From assembly GCA_964575975.1 (NCBI GenBank), contig CAZNTU010000304.1, forward strand, positions 1 to 6,019: a stretch of 6,019 bases of DNA. The letters run 5' to 3'. The position numbers and the translations under genes were made by a program. A model generated the notes under the pieces. The model did no database searches. It worked only from the letters and a program-made list of their open reading frames with translations, and had not been told where the DNA came from. Origin of the DNA: G963674505 sp964575975. Its GTDB lineage: Bacteria > Desulfobacterota > Desulfobacteria > Desulfobacterales > SKZT01. Positions 1-6,019 of this stretch are shown here, in pieces. How positions within the stretch are numbered: position 1 is the first letter of the stretch; each line of letters starts with the position of its first letter.

Positions 1-111
1 GTCAAGGGACGGGACCAGCGTGGGATCGTTTCCCAGTTCCCAACCGCACATTTCGCAGAAGTCGGGAAACGGGTCGCGCAACGCGACTTCGCATATCGGA
101 CATTTTTTCAA
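1..111 (-). CDS. Zinc-ribbon protein, N-terminal 37 residues (partial)
   Basis: The frame opens with a TTG start at 111-109 and runs off the left edge of the window. The first residues read MKKCPICEVALRDPFPDFCE and continue MCGWELGNDPTLVPSLD. Two CxxC knuckles, C4/C7 and C19/C22, are spaced as in a small zinc ribbon that binds one zinc ion, with the second followed by GWE. A strong Shine-Dalgarno (AAAGGAG, 5 bases upstream) supports the TTG start, although no ATG is available nearby. It lies 85 bases downstream of the coiled-coil reading frame on the same strand, so it is probably the next gene of the operon. Zinc ribbons of this kind often precede another domain, so the function depends on the missing part. 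The ribbon is clear; the role is unknown. Confidence 0.75.
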   Translation of the reverse strand, partial: MKKCPICEVALRDPFPDFCEMCGWELGNDPTLVPSLD

Positions 112-116
112 CGTAT

Positions 117-123
117 CTCCTTT
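117..123 (-). promoter_or_regulatory. Ribosome binding site of the zinc-ribbon gene
   Basis: On the minus strand AAAGGAG stands 5 bases before the TTG at 111-109. It is the main reason to accept a non-ATG start for this gene. Confidence 0.7.
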
Positions 124-178
124 CGTTCTTTTAGATAGCGTCTTCCGCAATCCATAAAACCGGCCACGGGACTTTCAA

Positions 179-195
179 GGCGATCCAAGATCGCC
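179..195 (-). terminator. Short perfect hairpin just after the coiled-coil stop codon
   Basis: The minus strand reads GGCGATC, loop TTG, GATCGCC: a perfect 7-bp stem with a 3-base loop, starting one base after the TGA stop at 199-197. No run of T follows (the next bases are TTGAAAG), so it does not look like a strong Rho-independent terminator. It could be a weak attenuator or an mRNA-stabilising 3' hairpin between this gene and the zinc-ribbon gene, which has its own ribosome binding site. Confidence 0.35.
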
Positions 196-196
196 A

Positions 197-1089
197 TCAC
201 GTCGCCCCGATAGGTTTCACAAACGCCCTGCTCGCCTCGATTCGCGCGTGCATTTCCTTCAGCAATCGGTCGTGACGTTCCAAATCCTCATGGATTTTCG
301 AAGTCAACTCTTCAATCTCGTCTATTCCATCGGCCAGAGAGCGGGAGAACCGGTCGCCGATTCGCCGGTTGGCCTGGAAATGCATTCGGTCGATTTCCGC
401 GAAGTTCAGAGCTTGTTCCCGGCATTCGTTCATCCTTCTAAGATTGTCCCGGATTCCGCTTTCCAGCCTGTTCAATTCTTCGGCCTCGCGAGCCAGTTCT
501 TCCAGGAGCTTGGCGTTCTTCTTTTCCCTCGCGGCAATCCTCGCCCTTATCTTTTCCAGCCAGGACGGAACGCTTTCCGCCAATCGCGCGGCTTCGGGGC
601 CGTAGGCGGTCTCCAGGCGGACGATTTCCGCCGAAAGGGCGTCGATGGCGGATCGAAGCTCGCCAGCGTCCTCGGCGAGGGCTTCCCGGCGGGAGAGAAG
701 GGGGCGGTATTGTTCGTCCAGCTTTTTGTTGGCCTCCTCCTTTCTTTCGACCTCCTCCGCCAGCTTTTCCAAATCGACGCCTTCCAAGGCATTTCGGGCG
801 GTCTCCAGTTCCGCCTTTCGTTTCAAGAACGCATCGACCTCCCGCTTTTTGGCGATCAGCTCGTCCTGCGTTCGAAACAGCTCCTCGCCCTGCTTCAGGA
901 TCGTCTCTTCCCTGTCGAGCAACGCGTTCAGCTCTTTTCGAAGAGTTTCGATTTTGACCGAAATGGCATCGACGTCGATTTCCAGAGCATTCTCGACGGA
1001 ATCCACATACTCGCGCTGGGTTTCCAGGGCGGTTTTCAATTTGGACGCGAACCGATAGAAGACGGGGTCGTCGTCGGCTTTCCATTTTT
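197..1089 (-). CDS. Long coiled-coil protein segment, 5' end lost in the gap
   Basis: An uninterrupted frame of 296 codons emerges from the N gap (first complete codon at 1087-1085) and ends at TGA 199-197. The product is almost entirely helical and highly charged, with heptad-like Leu spacing and many Glu, Arg and Lys residues, for example LEKLAEEVERKEEANKKLDE around residue 105-125 of the fragment. A small break near residue 160-175 (AYGPEA, then SVPSW) suggests two coiled-coil arms. There are no membrane segments, signal peptide or cysteine clusters. No convincing start codon with a Shine-Dalgarno lies in the visible part, so the start is in the gap or this is the C-terminal extension of the Hsp70-like protein. 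As placed, the two frames differ, but 100 N is often a placeholder for unknown length, so that carries little weight. A scaffold, oligomerisation or partner-binding role is an inference. Confidence 0.8.
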
Positions 1090-1189
1090 NNNNNNNNNNN
1101 NNNNNNNNNNNNNNNNNNNNNNNNNNNNNNNNNNNNNNNNNNNNNNNNNNNNNNNNNNNNNNNNNNNNNNNNNNNNNNNNNNNNNNNNN
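1090..1189. other. Assembly gap of 100 N
   Basis: Exactly 100 undetermined bases separate the Hsp70-like frame from the coiled-coil frame. A round 100 is commonly used for gaps of unknown length, so the real distance and the reading-frame relation across it cannot be inferred. Any protein translated through this interval is unreliable. Confidence 0.99.
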
Positions 1190-2673
1190 TCGAACACGAG
1201 GTAGACCACCTTGGACTTGTTGATCCACATGCCCACTTTCCAGCGGTTGTCCCGGATATGGGCGTTGGGCAGGCGTATATCCAAAGAGTCCGGCAGTTTT
1301 TGCCTTACGACCCGGTTTTTCGATTCCAGATCGACGAAAATGGTCACGGGCGGTTTCTCGTTGTAGGCCCTCACCTCTCTCTCGGCGAAATGCGCGTGTT
1401 CGTATTCCCCCATCTTTTTTCCGCCCCTGACGATGGGAACTCTGATCTCGCGGCGGTCGAGGGCGTCGCCGTTGGGTACCAGCTGGAACATCTCTATTCC
1501 TATGGTGTGCTCGTATTTTTCCTCCACGCTCACCAAGTCGTTGGCGATCAGGGCCGCGCCGTAGGAAATGGCGAACCGGGACATTTCCCGGTTGGCGTCC
1601 GCCACCAGGCGAGCGTCCCCGTTGGATATGTTCAGCGCCTTTTTCACCGCCTCCCGGACCAGGTAGAACTGGGAAAACCCGCCGACGAAATAGACCGCGT
1701 CGATGGAATGCCCCTTGGCTTCGATTTCCTTCACGAACCGTCCCAGGACTTCCGCAATGCCTTCCTCGATCTCCCGAAAAGCCGTTTGGATGTCGTCGAA
1801 GGTAAAGGTCAGTCCGCCCGACCGGAAAACGGGGGTTCCGCGCAGATCGGGATCCTCGATGGCGTTGATGATAATCTGGGTAATCTTGGCGTGGTGGTTG
1901 GCCTTGAAGTCCTGCAGATCCTTGTAGATTTTGTGGAATTCGGGGCTGTTTTCGTCGGGCGTCACGCCTTTTTTCTTCAAGCCTTCCGAAATCAGCCTCC
2001 GGTCGAACCTCACGCCCGCCTTTCCAAGATCGAACCGGCCGTTGCCGTCGTTGTGTAGCTCCTCGACCTCTCCGGGGGACACGCGGCACAGGGTCACGTC
2101 GAAAGTCCCTCCGCCCATGTCGCAAATCAGCAGGTTTCCGCGGAAAGGACGGGAATCCTTTTGAGACCGGAAGGCGTAGCAGGCGGCGGCCGCCACCGGC
2201 TCGCTGATCAACTGGATCAGGGGCAGTTTCATGGTTTCCGCGATCAGGGATTGCAGCCTGGGCCGTCCCATGTGCTTGGGATCCTTCGCCCACACGTGAG
2301 GCACGCTGATCACCACGCCGTCGATGTCGCCCTTTTGCGTCGAGAAACTGCATTCCTCGGCGTCCCGGACGGACAGGATGCGGCCCAGGTAATCCGCGAC
2401 GGCCGTTTCGGGGTCCTTTTCCCTGGTCCAGGCGTACTTGGCCCGACCGTCCTCGGAAAGCGGAAGCACCATTTTCAGATTGTTGCAGAAAACGACGTCC
2501 GGGTCTCCGGCCAAGTCCAGCGCGGCCCTGCCGACGCTGACCAAGCCGCCGGGTTCGTAGGCGACGCAGCTGGGAATGTATTCGTAGCCGTCCGGCCCCG
2601 GAAACCGGAACGCGGCAAGCTTGTCGCCGTCCTCCACGTAGGACGCCGTCGAATTGGTCGTGCCGAAATCCAC
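1190..2673 (-). CDS. Hsp70/DnaK-like ATPase with divergent C-terminal region (3' end in gap)
   Basis: 494 residues are visible from the GTG at 2673-2671. The actin-like ATPase signatures are in order: phosphate-1 loop DFGTTNS (2-8), connect-1 region ISEPVAAA (156-163), phosphate-2 loop ICDMGGGTFDVTL (183-195), adenosine loop VYFVGGFSQFYLVREA (327-342) and SYGAALIA (370-377). An active nucleotide-binding domain of about 380 residues is therefore likely. After it YEHTIGIEMF (387-396) recalls the start of an Hsp70 substrate-binding beta domain, but the rest is strongly divergent. The GTG is a poor start: it would remove the first beta strand, which is encoded upstream in frame as KIGV, and its AGGAG is too close. 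The real start is probably ATT 2685-2683, or ATG 2692-2690 with a one-base frame change. The gene follows the AAA+ gene almost without a gap, implying co-translation. It is probably not the housekeeping DnaK. The coiled-coil frame beyond the gap may be its C-terminus. Confidence 0.9.
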
Positions 2674-2675
2674 TC

Positions 2676-5435
2676 CTATTTTAATATCCCATCGTTTATC
2701 CCTCGGTTCGATTCGTTGTTTTCAACCAGACCGGCTTCGGTCCCTTCCGACGGAAGCCGGTTTCCTTTCGGCGGCATTACGGGAGTCGCCGAACGGGTCG
2801 GGCGGCGTTCCGGTTCGTTTTCAAACGGAATTTCCGGAAAATCCTCGGGCAGAAAGGTTTGCAGTTCCTCGGCCGCAGGATTGTCCTTTTGCGAAACCCT
2901 CAAGCTCAAAGATTCCAGCGCCTGCTCGAAAAGATTCCTCGTTTCCCTTCCGTTTCCGAATCCTTTCGCCTTGTACGCGCAAGCTTTCTCGGTCCAGACT
3001 TTCAGGCGGACTTCGGCTTCGGGGGAGATTCGATATCCGTTCTCCCGGCAAAAACGCTCGAATATTTTCGCCAGCTCTTCCGGAGAGTAGTCGTCGAACT
3101 CCACATGCCGGGCGAACCGGGACCGGAGTCCCGGGTTCGCGTCGACAAACCTCCGCATCTCCTCGGGATATCCCGCCACGACAACCACGAGGCGGTCGCG
3201 GAAGTCCTCCATCATTTTGAGCAGTTGATCGACCGCTTCCGATCCGAAATCGTTCTCCCCGCCCTTGGCCAGGGTATAGGCCTCGTCGACGAACAAAACG
3301 CCGTCCAGGGCTTCCATGACCTTCGCCTCGGTTTTGGACGCGGTTTGTCCGACATAGCCGGCGACCAAGCCGGCGCGGTCCGTTTCGACCAAGTGTCCCC
3401 TTCGAAGAATCCCCAGGCCCTTGAAAATCTTCGCCAACTTGCGCGCGACGGTGGTCTTTCCCGTTCCCGGATTTCCGGTGAACACCATGTGGAGGGAGCG
3501 ATCCGTGTTCGAGGCGATTCCCAGCTTTTCGCGATGCTCCATCACGCGCAGGAAAGCGACTTGGCGTCGAATGAAATCCTTGACCCGATAGAGACCGACC
3601 ATGGATTCGATTTCCGCGATCAGGGAGTCCGCGTCTTTTTCCACGCGCACCGCATCCCGGTACCTGGACGGAATATCCTCCGGCGTCAGCGAGCCGGCCT
3701 TCTCGGGATTCAGTCCTTCGCGCTTGACTCTTGCGGCGTATTCCACGAGCATCTCCTCGTACAGGTTCCTGACCTCGCGGGCGTTGGCCCAGTCCTCGGG
3801 GTTCCGGGTGTCGTACAGACCTTTCAGGACCGTCTTCGCGGCTTCGAAGGTTTCCGGGGTCGGAAGCGGTTTTCTGGGAGACGGGTCCGACGCGGCCATC
3901 AGTTGGAAAATCTCGAAAAGTTCGTCGGGCGTGTAGTCGTCGAAGAATATTTCGTGCTTGATTCGGCTTTTCAGGCCGGGGTCGGAGGCGATCAGGCGTC
4001 GAATCGGGTCGGGGTATCCGGCCATGACGAGGCACAACCGGTCCCGTTCCCGTTCCATCCGGCCGACCAACGTCCTGACGGCCTCGTCGCCGAAGGGGTC
4101 GTCTCCCTCCTCTCTTTTCAGGGTGTGGGCTTCGTCGACGAACAGCACGCCGTCCAACGCCCGGTCGATCAAACCGTGGGTTTTCGGGGCGGTTTGGCCT
4201 TCGTATTCGGCCACCAGCGCGGCCCGGTTGTCGGCGCGAACCGTGTGCCCGCGCGCGAGAACCCCGATGTCCCGCAGGATTTCGCCCGCCAGTTCGGCCA
4301 CGGTGGTCTTGCCGGTGCCGGGATTTCCTAGAAAGGCCATGTGCATGGAGCCGGTTTCCGTCACGCCGAGGACTTCGGCGGCGGCCGCGATTCGCCGGAT
4401 TTGCTCCTTGACCCGCTTCAGGCCGATCAGGCGGTTCAACCGGTCCATGGCGGACTGGTCGCTGTATTTTCTGGACGACGGAAGCATTGCGTTCACGGCT
4501 TCCCGGTCCAGCTCGCGGACTTCTTTCAGGCGACTGCGCCAGTAGGTCAAGGGACGATTTTCCCCGGACAGCAAAACGGCGAAATTGTCAAGGCGGCGCC
4601 AATCCACGGCAAGGCCGCGCTTGATTCGGAAACGATGGAACAGGTTCAGCAATTCGGTCCTGTCGGGTCCTCCCACGAAGATCGCCCTGTGTTCGGGGTC
4701 TTGTCCCATGGAGAGAAAATTGGTGATCGCGGTAAGGTCGTTTCGCTCCGCCGTTTCCTTGAGACGCTCCAAGTCGGGGGATTGAAAGACGAAGACGCAT
4801 CGATTCGGCTTTCGTGAATCGACGCGCGCCCATTTGACGAGCCTGTTTTGAAATTCCCGGAAGCTCGTGCCCTGAAAGTTCGTTCGGCAAACGTCTTCGG
4901 CGTGGGTGAAGACGACTGCCGACGGGATGGCGGCGGCGTCCCTCTCGAGGATGAAATCGAGGATTTGCAGGGCGCTCAGGTCGCTCATGCTCGTCTGCGG
5001 CCGGGAAAGCGGGGCGTTGGCGAAGGTCGGGGGGTGCGGAATTGGGTTTTCCGGGGCAGACTGCGAAGCGGGTTGTCGAGAAACGTCGGGGCCGGGGGAA
5101 CTCCTCAGCAAGTTTCTGCGTCCCAGCGGACCTCCGCGCAACCCTCCGACGGTTCGGCTCGCCGCGGTTTGAGCGTTCGGCAAAGGTTCGGCCTGCCGCC
5201 GGCCCGGCAGGCACAGATTCCTGGATTCCTCGTCCAGCCAGGTGATTTTGTCGGCGCCCTGGAAAAACACCACGCGCCGGTAGCCGTTTTGTTTGAAATA
5301 CCGCCACAGCATGAACTCCACATGGCCGAATATCAAGTCGTCGTCGATGAATTCGTCGTTGACGTTTCCGTAGAACACGATGAAACGGTCGCCTTGATCG
5401 AGTACGAGATTTCCTGTCAGACGAGGGACGGTCAT
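2676..5435 (-). CDS. Tandem CbbX/SpoVK-type AAA+ ATPase, 919 residues
   Basis: ATG 5435-5433 is preceded by GAGGAG at 5 bases; stop is TAG 2678-2676. Residues 1-70 and 150-310 form an alpha/beta region without a P-loop, split by a Pro/Ser/Arg-rich, probably disordered insert (72-150). Two AAA+ domains of the CbbX/CfxQ/SpoVK type follow. Domain 1: Walker A GNPGTGKTT (370-378), pore loop EYEGQTAPKT (410-419), Walker B LFVDEAH (431-437), Arg finger DPGLKSR (R491), sensor-2 NAREVR (551-556). Domain 2: Walker A GNPGTGKTT (654-662), pore loop GYVGQTASKT (693-702), Walker B LFVDEAY (714-720), Arg finger NPGLRSR (R771/R773), sensor-2 NGRETR (828-833). All key residues are present in both, so both rings should hydrolyse ATP and could pull peptides through the pore aromatics Y411 and Y694. 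A polar tail (about 870-919) closes it. CbbX itself is about 300 residues with one AAA+ domain, so this is a different protein. Substrate unknown; the Hsp70-like product is the obvious candidate partner. Confidence 0.93.
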   Translation of the reverse strand: MTVPRLTGNLVLDQGDRFIVFYGNVNDEFIDDDLIFGHVEFMLWRYFKQNGYRRVVFFQGADKITWLDEESRNLCLPGRRQAEPLPNAQTAASRTVGGLRGGPLGRRNLLRSSPGPDVSRQPASQSAPENPIPHPPTFANAPLSRPQTSMSDLSALQILDFILERDAAAIPSAVVFTHAEDVCRTNFQGTSFREFQNRLVKWARVDSRKPNRCVFVFQSPDLERLKETAERNDLTAITNFLSMGQDPEHRAIFVGGPDRTELLNLFHRFRIKRGLAVDWRRLDNFAVLLSGENRPLTYWRSRLKEVRELDREAVNAMLPSSRKYSDQSAMDRLNRLIGLKRVKEQIRRIAAAAEVLGVTETGSMHMAFLGNPGTGKTTVAELAGEILRDIGVLARGHTVRADNRAALVAEYEGQTAPKTHGLIDRALDGVLFVDEAHTLKREEGDDPFGDEAVRTLVGRMERERDRLCLVMAGYPDPIRRLIASDPGLKSRIKHEIFFDDYTPDELFEIFQLMAASDPSPRKPLPTPETFEAAKTVLKGLYDTRNPEDWANAREVRNLYEEMLVEYAARVKREGLNPEKAGSLTPEDIPSRYRDAVRVEKDADSLIAEIESMVGLYRVKDFIRRQVAFLRVMEHREKLGIASNTDRSLHMVFTGNPGTGKTTVARKLAKIFKGLGILRRGHLVETDRAGLVAGYVGQTASKTEAKVMEALDGVLFVDEAYTLAKGGENDFGSEAVDQLLKMMEDFRDRLVVVVAGYPEEMRRFVDANPGLRSRFARHVEFDDYSPEELAKIFERFCRENGYRISPEAEVRLKVWTEKACAYKAKGFGNGRETRNLFEQALESLSLRVSQKDNPAAEELQTFLPEDFPEIPFENEPERRPTRSATPVMPPKGNRLPSEGTEAGLVENNESNRGINDGILK
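2699..2704 (-). promoter_or_regulatory. Shine-Dalgarno inside the end of the AAA+ gene, for the Hsp70-like gene
   Basis: The minus strand reads GAGGGA, then TAAACG, then ATG at 2692-2690. Motif and spacing are good for initiation. The ATG is one base out of frame with the Hsp70 frame and meets TAA after three codons. Removing one T near 2683-2684 would give MGYKIGVDFGTTNS, a typical Hsp70 start. The site therefore points to the true start region, with either an indel in the sequence or unusual initiation. Confidence 0.5.
5191..5212. repeat. Perfect inverted repeat within the AAA+ coding region
   Basis: Arms GCCTGCCG (5191-5198) and CGGCAGGC (5205-5212) flank the 6-base loop CCGGCC. It lies at the start of the segment encoding the disordered insert (around residues 75-82 of the AAA+ protein). 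It may be a chance product of GC-rich coding sequence or a trace of an inserted element. No second copy was seen in the window. Confidence 0.45.
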
Positions 5436-5440
5436 AGGGG

Positions 5441-5446
5441 CTCCTC
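5441..5446 (-). promoter_or_regulatory. Ribosome binding site of the AAA+ gene
   Basis: The minus strand has GAGGAG, then five bases CCCCT, then ATG at 5435-5433. This settles the start of the long frame. An alternative frame opening at 5451 is a shadow. Confidence 0.8.
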
Positions 5447-5476
5447 TTCAAGGATTATTCGTATCCAGCAAAAATT

Positions 5477-5719
5477 TCATTTGTAGAATTCTTCCAACAT
5501 ATCGTCGCTCAACGGCTTTTCGAAATCATCGGCAATTTCGATCAAGCCTCTCGCCGACCCCGGCGTTCTACATGCGGCTTTTGAATCGGTATCCTGTTTC
5601 TGTTCTTCGCTTTGATCGATAAGTACGATAAACTCCACGTTCTTCCCGATCTCGCCTTTAAGCTCCGGGAAATGAACGAATTCCGACGATAACTTCTTTG
5701 TAATTTTTATGGCTTTCAT
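5477..5719 (-). CDS. Small antitoxin-like protein, 80 residues
   Basis: The start is ATG 5719-5717, chosen because AAGGAGG lies 9 bases upstream; a longer version from TTG 5746 would read through that ribosome binding site. The protein begins MKAIKITKKLSSEFVHFPEL, continues GEIGKNVEFIVLI, and ends GLIEIADDFEKPLSDDMLEEFYK after a polar linker. A short N-terminal segment, a beta segment with KNVEFIV, and a C-terminal tail with DDF.KPL.D is the general look of small type II antitoxins (VapB or DUF2281-like). In those the tail blocks a PIN or RelE-type toxin. That assignment is from resemblance only. No toxin gene is adjacent: the next gene, 41 bases on, is the AAA+ ATPase. GC content is about 44% by count, clearly below its neighbours, which hints at separate acquisition. 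It could be an orphan antitoxin or an unrelated small protein. Confidence 0.7.
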   Translation of the reverse strand: MKAIKITKKLSSEFVHFPELKGEIGKNVEFIVLIDQSEEQKQDTDSKAACRTPGSARGLIEIADDFEKPLSDDMLEEFYK

Positions 5720-5728
5720 TGCCTCAAG

Positions 5729-5735
5729 CCTCCTT
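5729..5735 (-). promoter_or_regulatory. Ribosome binding site of the antitoxin-like gene
   Basis: A near-perfect AAGGAGG on the minus strand, 9 bases before ATG 5719-5717. It decides the start of this small gene and argues that it is expressed. Confidence 0.8.
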
Positions 5736-5760
5736 GATTTCCGCAAATCACGGAACTTGT

Positions 5761-5799
5761 CGAGCTTCGCCTCGCTTACGCTTTCTTCCCGAGCTTCGC
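5761..5799. repeat. Two 10-bp direct repeats flanking a stop codon
   Basis: CGAGCTTCGC occurs at 5761-5770 and 5790-5799, 29 bases apart, on either side of the TAA stop (5778-5776) of the right-edge gene. It may be a small local duplication. Being so short, it could also be chance. Confidence 0.35.
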
Positions 5800-6019
5800 T
5801 TTTTCAGCGCCTCGAACCGTTTCCAAATCCCGGTAATCCTGCTTCGCGCTTCCGGCGCACACGGGAGCGTCGGCCCGGAGACCTTCCTCGTTCAGGATGG
5901 ATACGATTTCTTCGGCGCGTCGGGCCAGGGTTTGGTCGTCCGTATAGGTTTCGTCGTACGAATGGATGGCCACGGTGTTTTGGCCGAATTCGCCCTCCAC
6001 GGGACTGATGACGGCGACC
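5776..6019 (-). CDS. Unrecognised protein, C-terminal 80 residues (partial)
   Basis: The frame enters from the right edge of the window and ends at TAA 5778-5776. The visible part begins VAVISPVEGEFGQNTVAIHS, continues with DDQTLARRAEEIVSILNEEG, which is likely an amphipathic helix, and ends in a basic tail (EKAKLGKKA). The GTG at 6000-5998 could act as an internal start, but no Shine-Dalgarno is evident and the frame stays open to the edge, so a truncated larger gene is more likely. It ends 56 bases before the antitoxin-like gene on the same strand. I do not recognise the family. The basic tail overlaps a small direct repeat and may not be conserved. Confidence 0.6.
   Translation of the reverse strand, partial: VAVISPVEGEFGQNTVAIHSYDETYTDDQTLARRAEEIVSILNEEGLRADAPVCAGSAKQDYRDLETVRGAEKAKLGKKA

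Noticed and set aside
2211..2228. Inverted repeat CTGATC...GATCAG inside the Hsp70-like gene
   Set aside because: It has short 6-bp arms within conserved coding sequence, so chance is sufficient.
1036..2353. Continuous frames that translate through the N gap
   Set aside because: They are open only because N codons are read as X. The Hsp70 motifs stop at the gap in one frame and the coiled coil starts after it in another, so neither joined translation can be trusted.
1190..2673. Identification as the housekeeping chaperone gene dnaK
   Set aside because: The nucleotide-binding motifs fit, but the linker and substrate-binding region are divergent, and no grpE or dnaJ gene is nearby.
2859..4331. 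Long open frame on the plus strand opposite the AAA+ gene
   Set aside because: It shows no domain signatures and is explained as a shadow of the high-GC minus-strand gene, which has two complete AAA+ motif sets.
2676..5435. Identification as the Rubisco activase gene cbbX
   Set aside because: CbbX is about 300 residues with one AAA+ domain. This protein has two AAA+ domains and a large extra N-terminal region, and no Rubisco genes are in view.
5436..5476. Possible promoter between the antitoxin-like gene and the AAA+ gene
   Set aside because: The stretch is AT-rich, but I could not find a -35/-10 pair with proper spacing.
4848..5486. Plus-strand frame opposite the N-terminal part of the AAA+ gene
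   Set aside because: Its composition looks like a shadow frame and it covers the ribosome binding site and start of a well-supported minus-strand gene.

Overview
The window is a bacterial, moderately GC-rich fragment (genes of roughly 57-60% GC by eye) from a draft assembly, with one run of 100 N at 1090-1189. All recognisable genes lie on the minus strand, so the reading order runs from high to low coordinates. Good Shine-Dalgarno sequences precede several genes, and start codons include ATG and TTG. Nothing in the sequence fixes the taxon. The style (large AAA+ and Hsp70-like ATPases packed with a zinc-ribbon protein and an antitoxin-like gene) suits an environmental Gram-negative bacterium with a large accessory genome, but that is a guess.

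Layout in transcription order: (1) 6019-5776, the C-terminal end of an unrecognised protein cut by the window edge. (2) 5719-5477, an 80-residue antitoxin-like protein of clearly lower GC (about 44%), with no toxin gene beside it. (3) 5435-2676, a 919-residue protein with an unusual N-terminal region, a disordered insert and two complete CbbX/SpoVK-type AAA+ domains. (4) 2673-1190, an Hsp70/DnaK-like ATPase whose start overlaps or abuts the AAA+ stop, with a divergent region after the nucleotide-binding domain; it runs into the gap. (5) 1087-197, a strongly charged coiled-coil segment that emerges from the gap and is either the C-terminal part of the Hsp70-like protein or a separate gene. (6) 111-1, the start of a zinc-ribbon protein cut by the left edge.

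The core (AAA+, Hsp70-like, coiled coil, zinc ribbon) looks like one operon. The likely shared theme is ATP-driven protein remodelling: a tandem AAA+ threading motor paired with a non-canonical Hsp70. This is not the housekeeping dnaK-dnaJ-grpE locus, because no J-domain or GrpE gene is visible and the Hsp70 lacks a normal substrate-binding domain sequence. It is not an ordinary Rubisco-activase cbbX locus either, because there are two AAA+ domains and no Rubisco genes. It may be a stress, signalling or conflict (defence) module; the window alone cannot decide. Two local problems affect the annotation: the 100-N gap between Hsp70 and coiled coil, and the Hsp70 start, where a well-placed ATG with a Shine-Dalgarno is one base out of frame. 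There is no gene-free stretch longer than 300 bases apart from the gap, and no rRNA, tRNA, CRISPR array or insertion sequence was seen.
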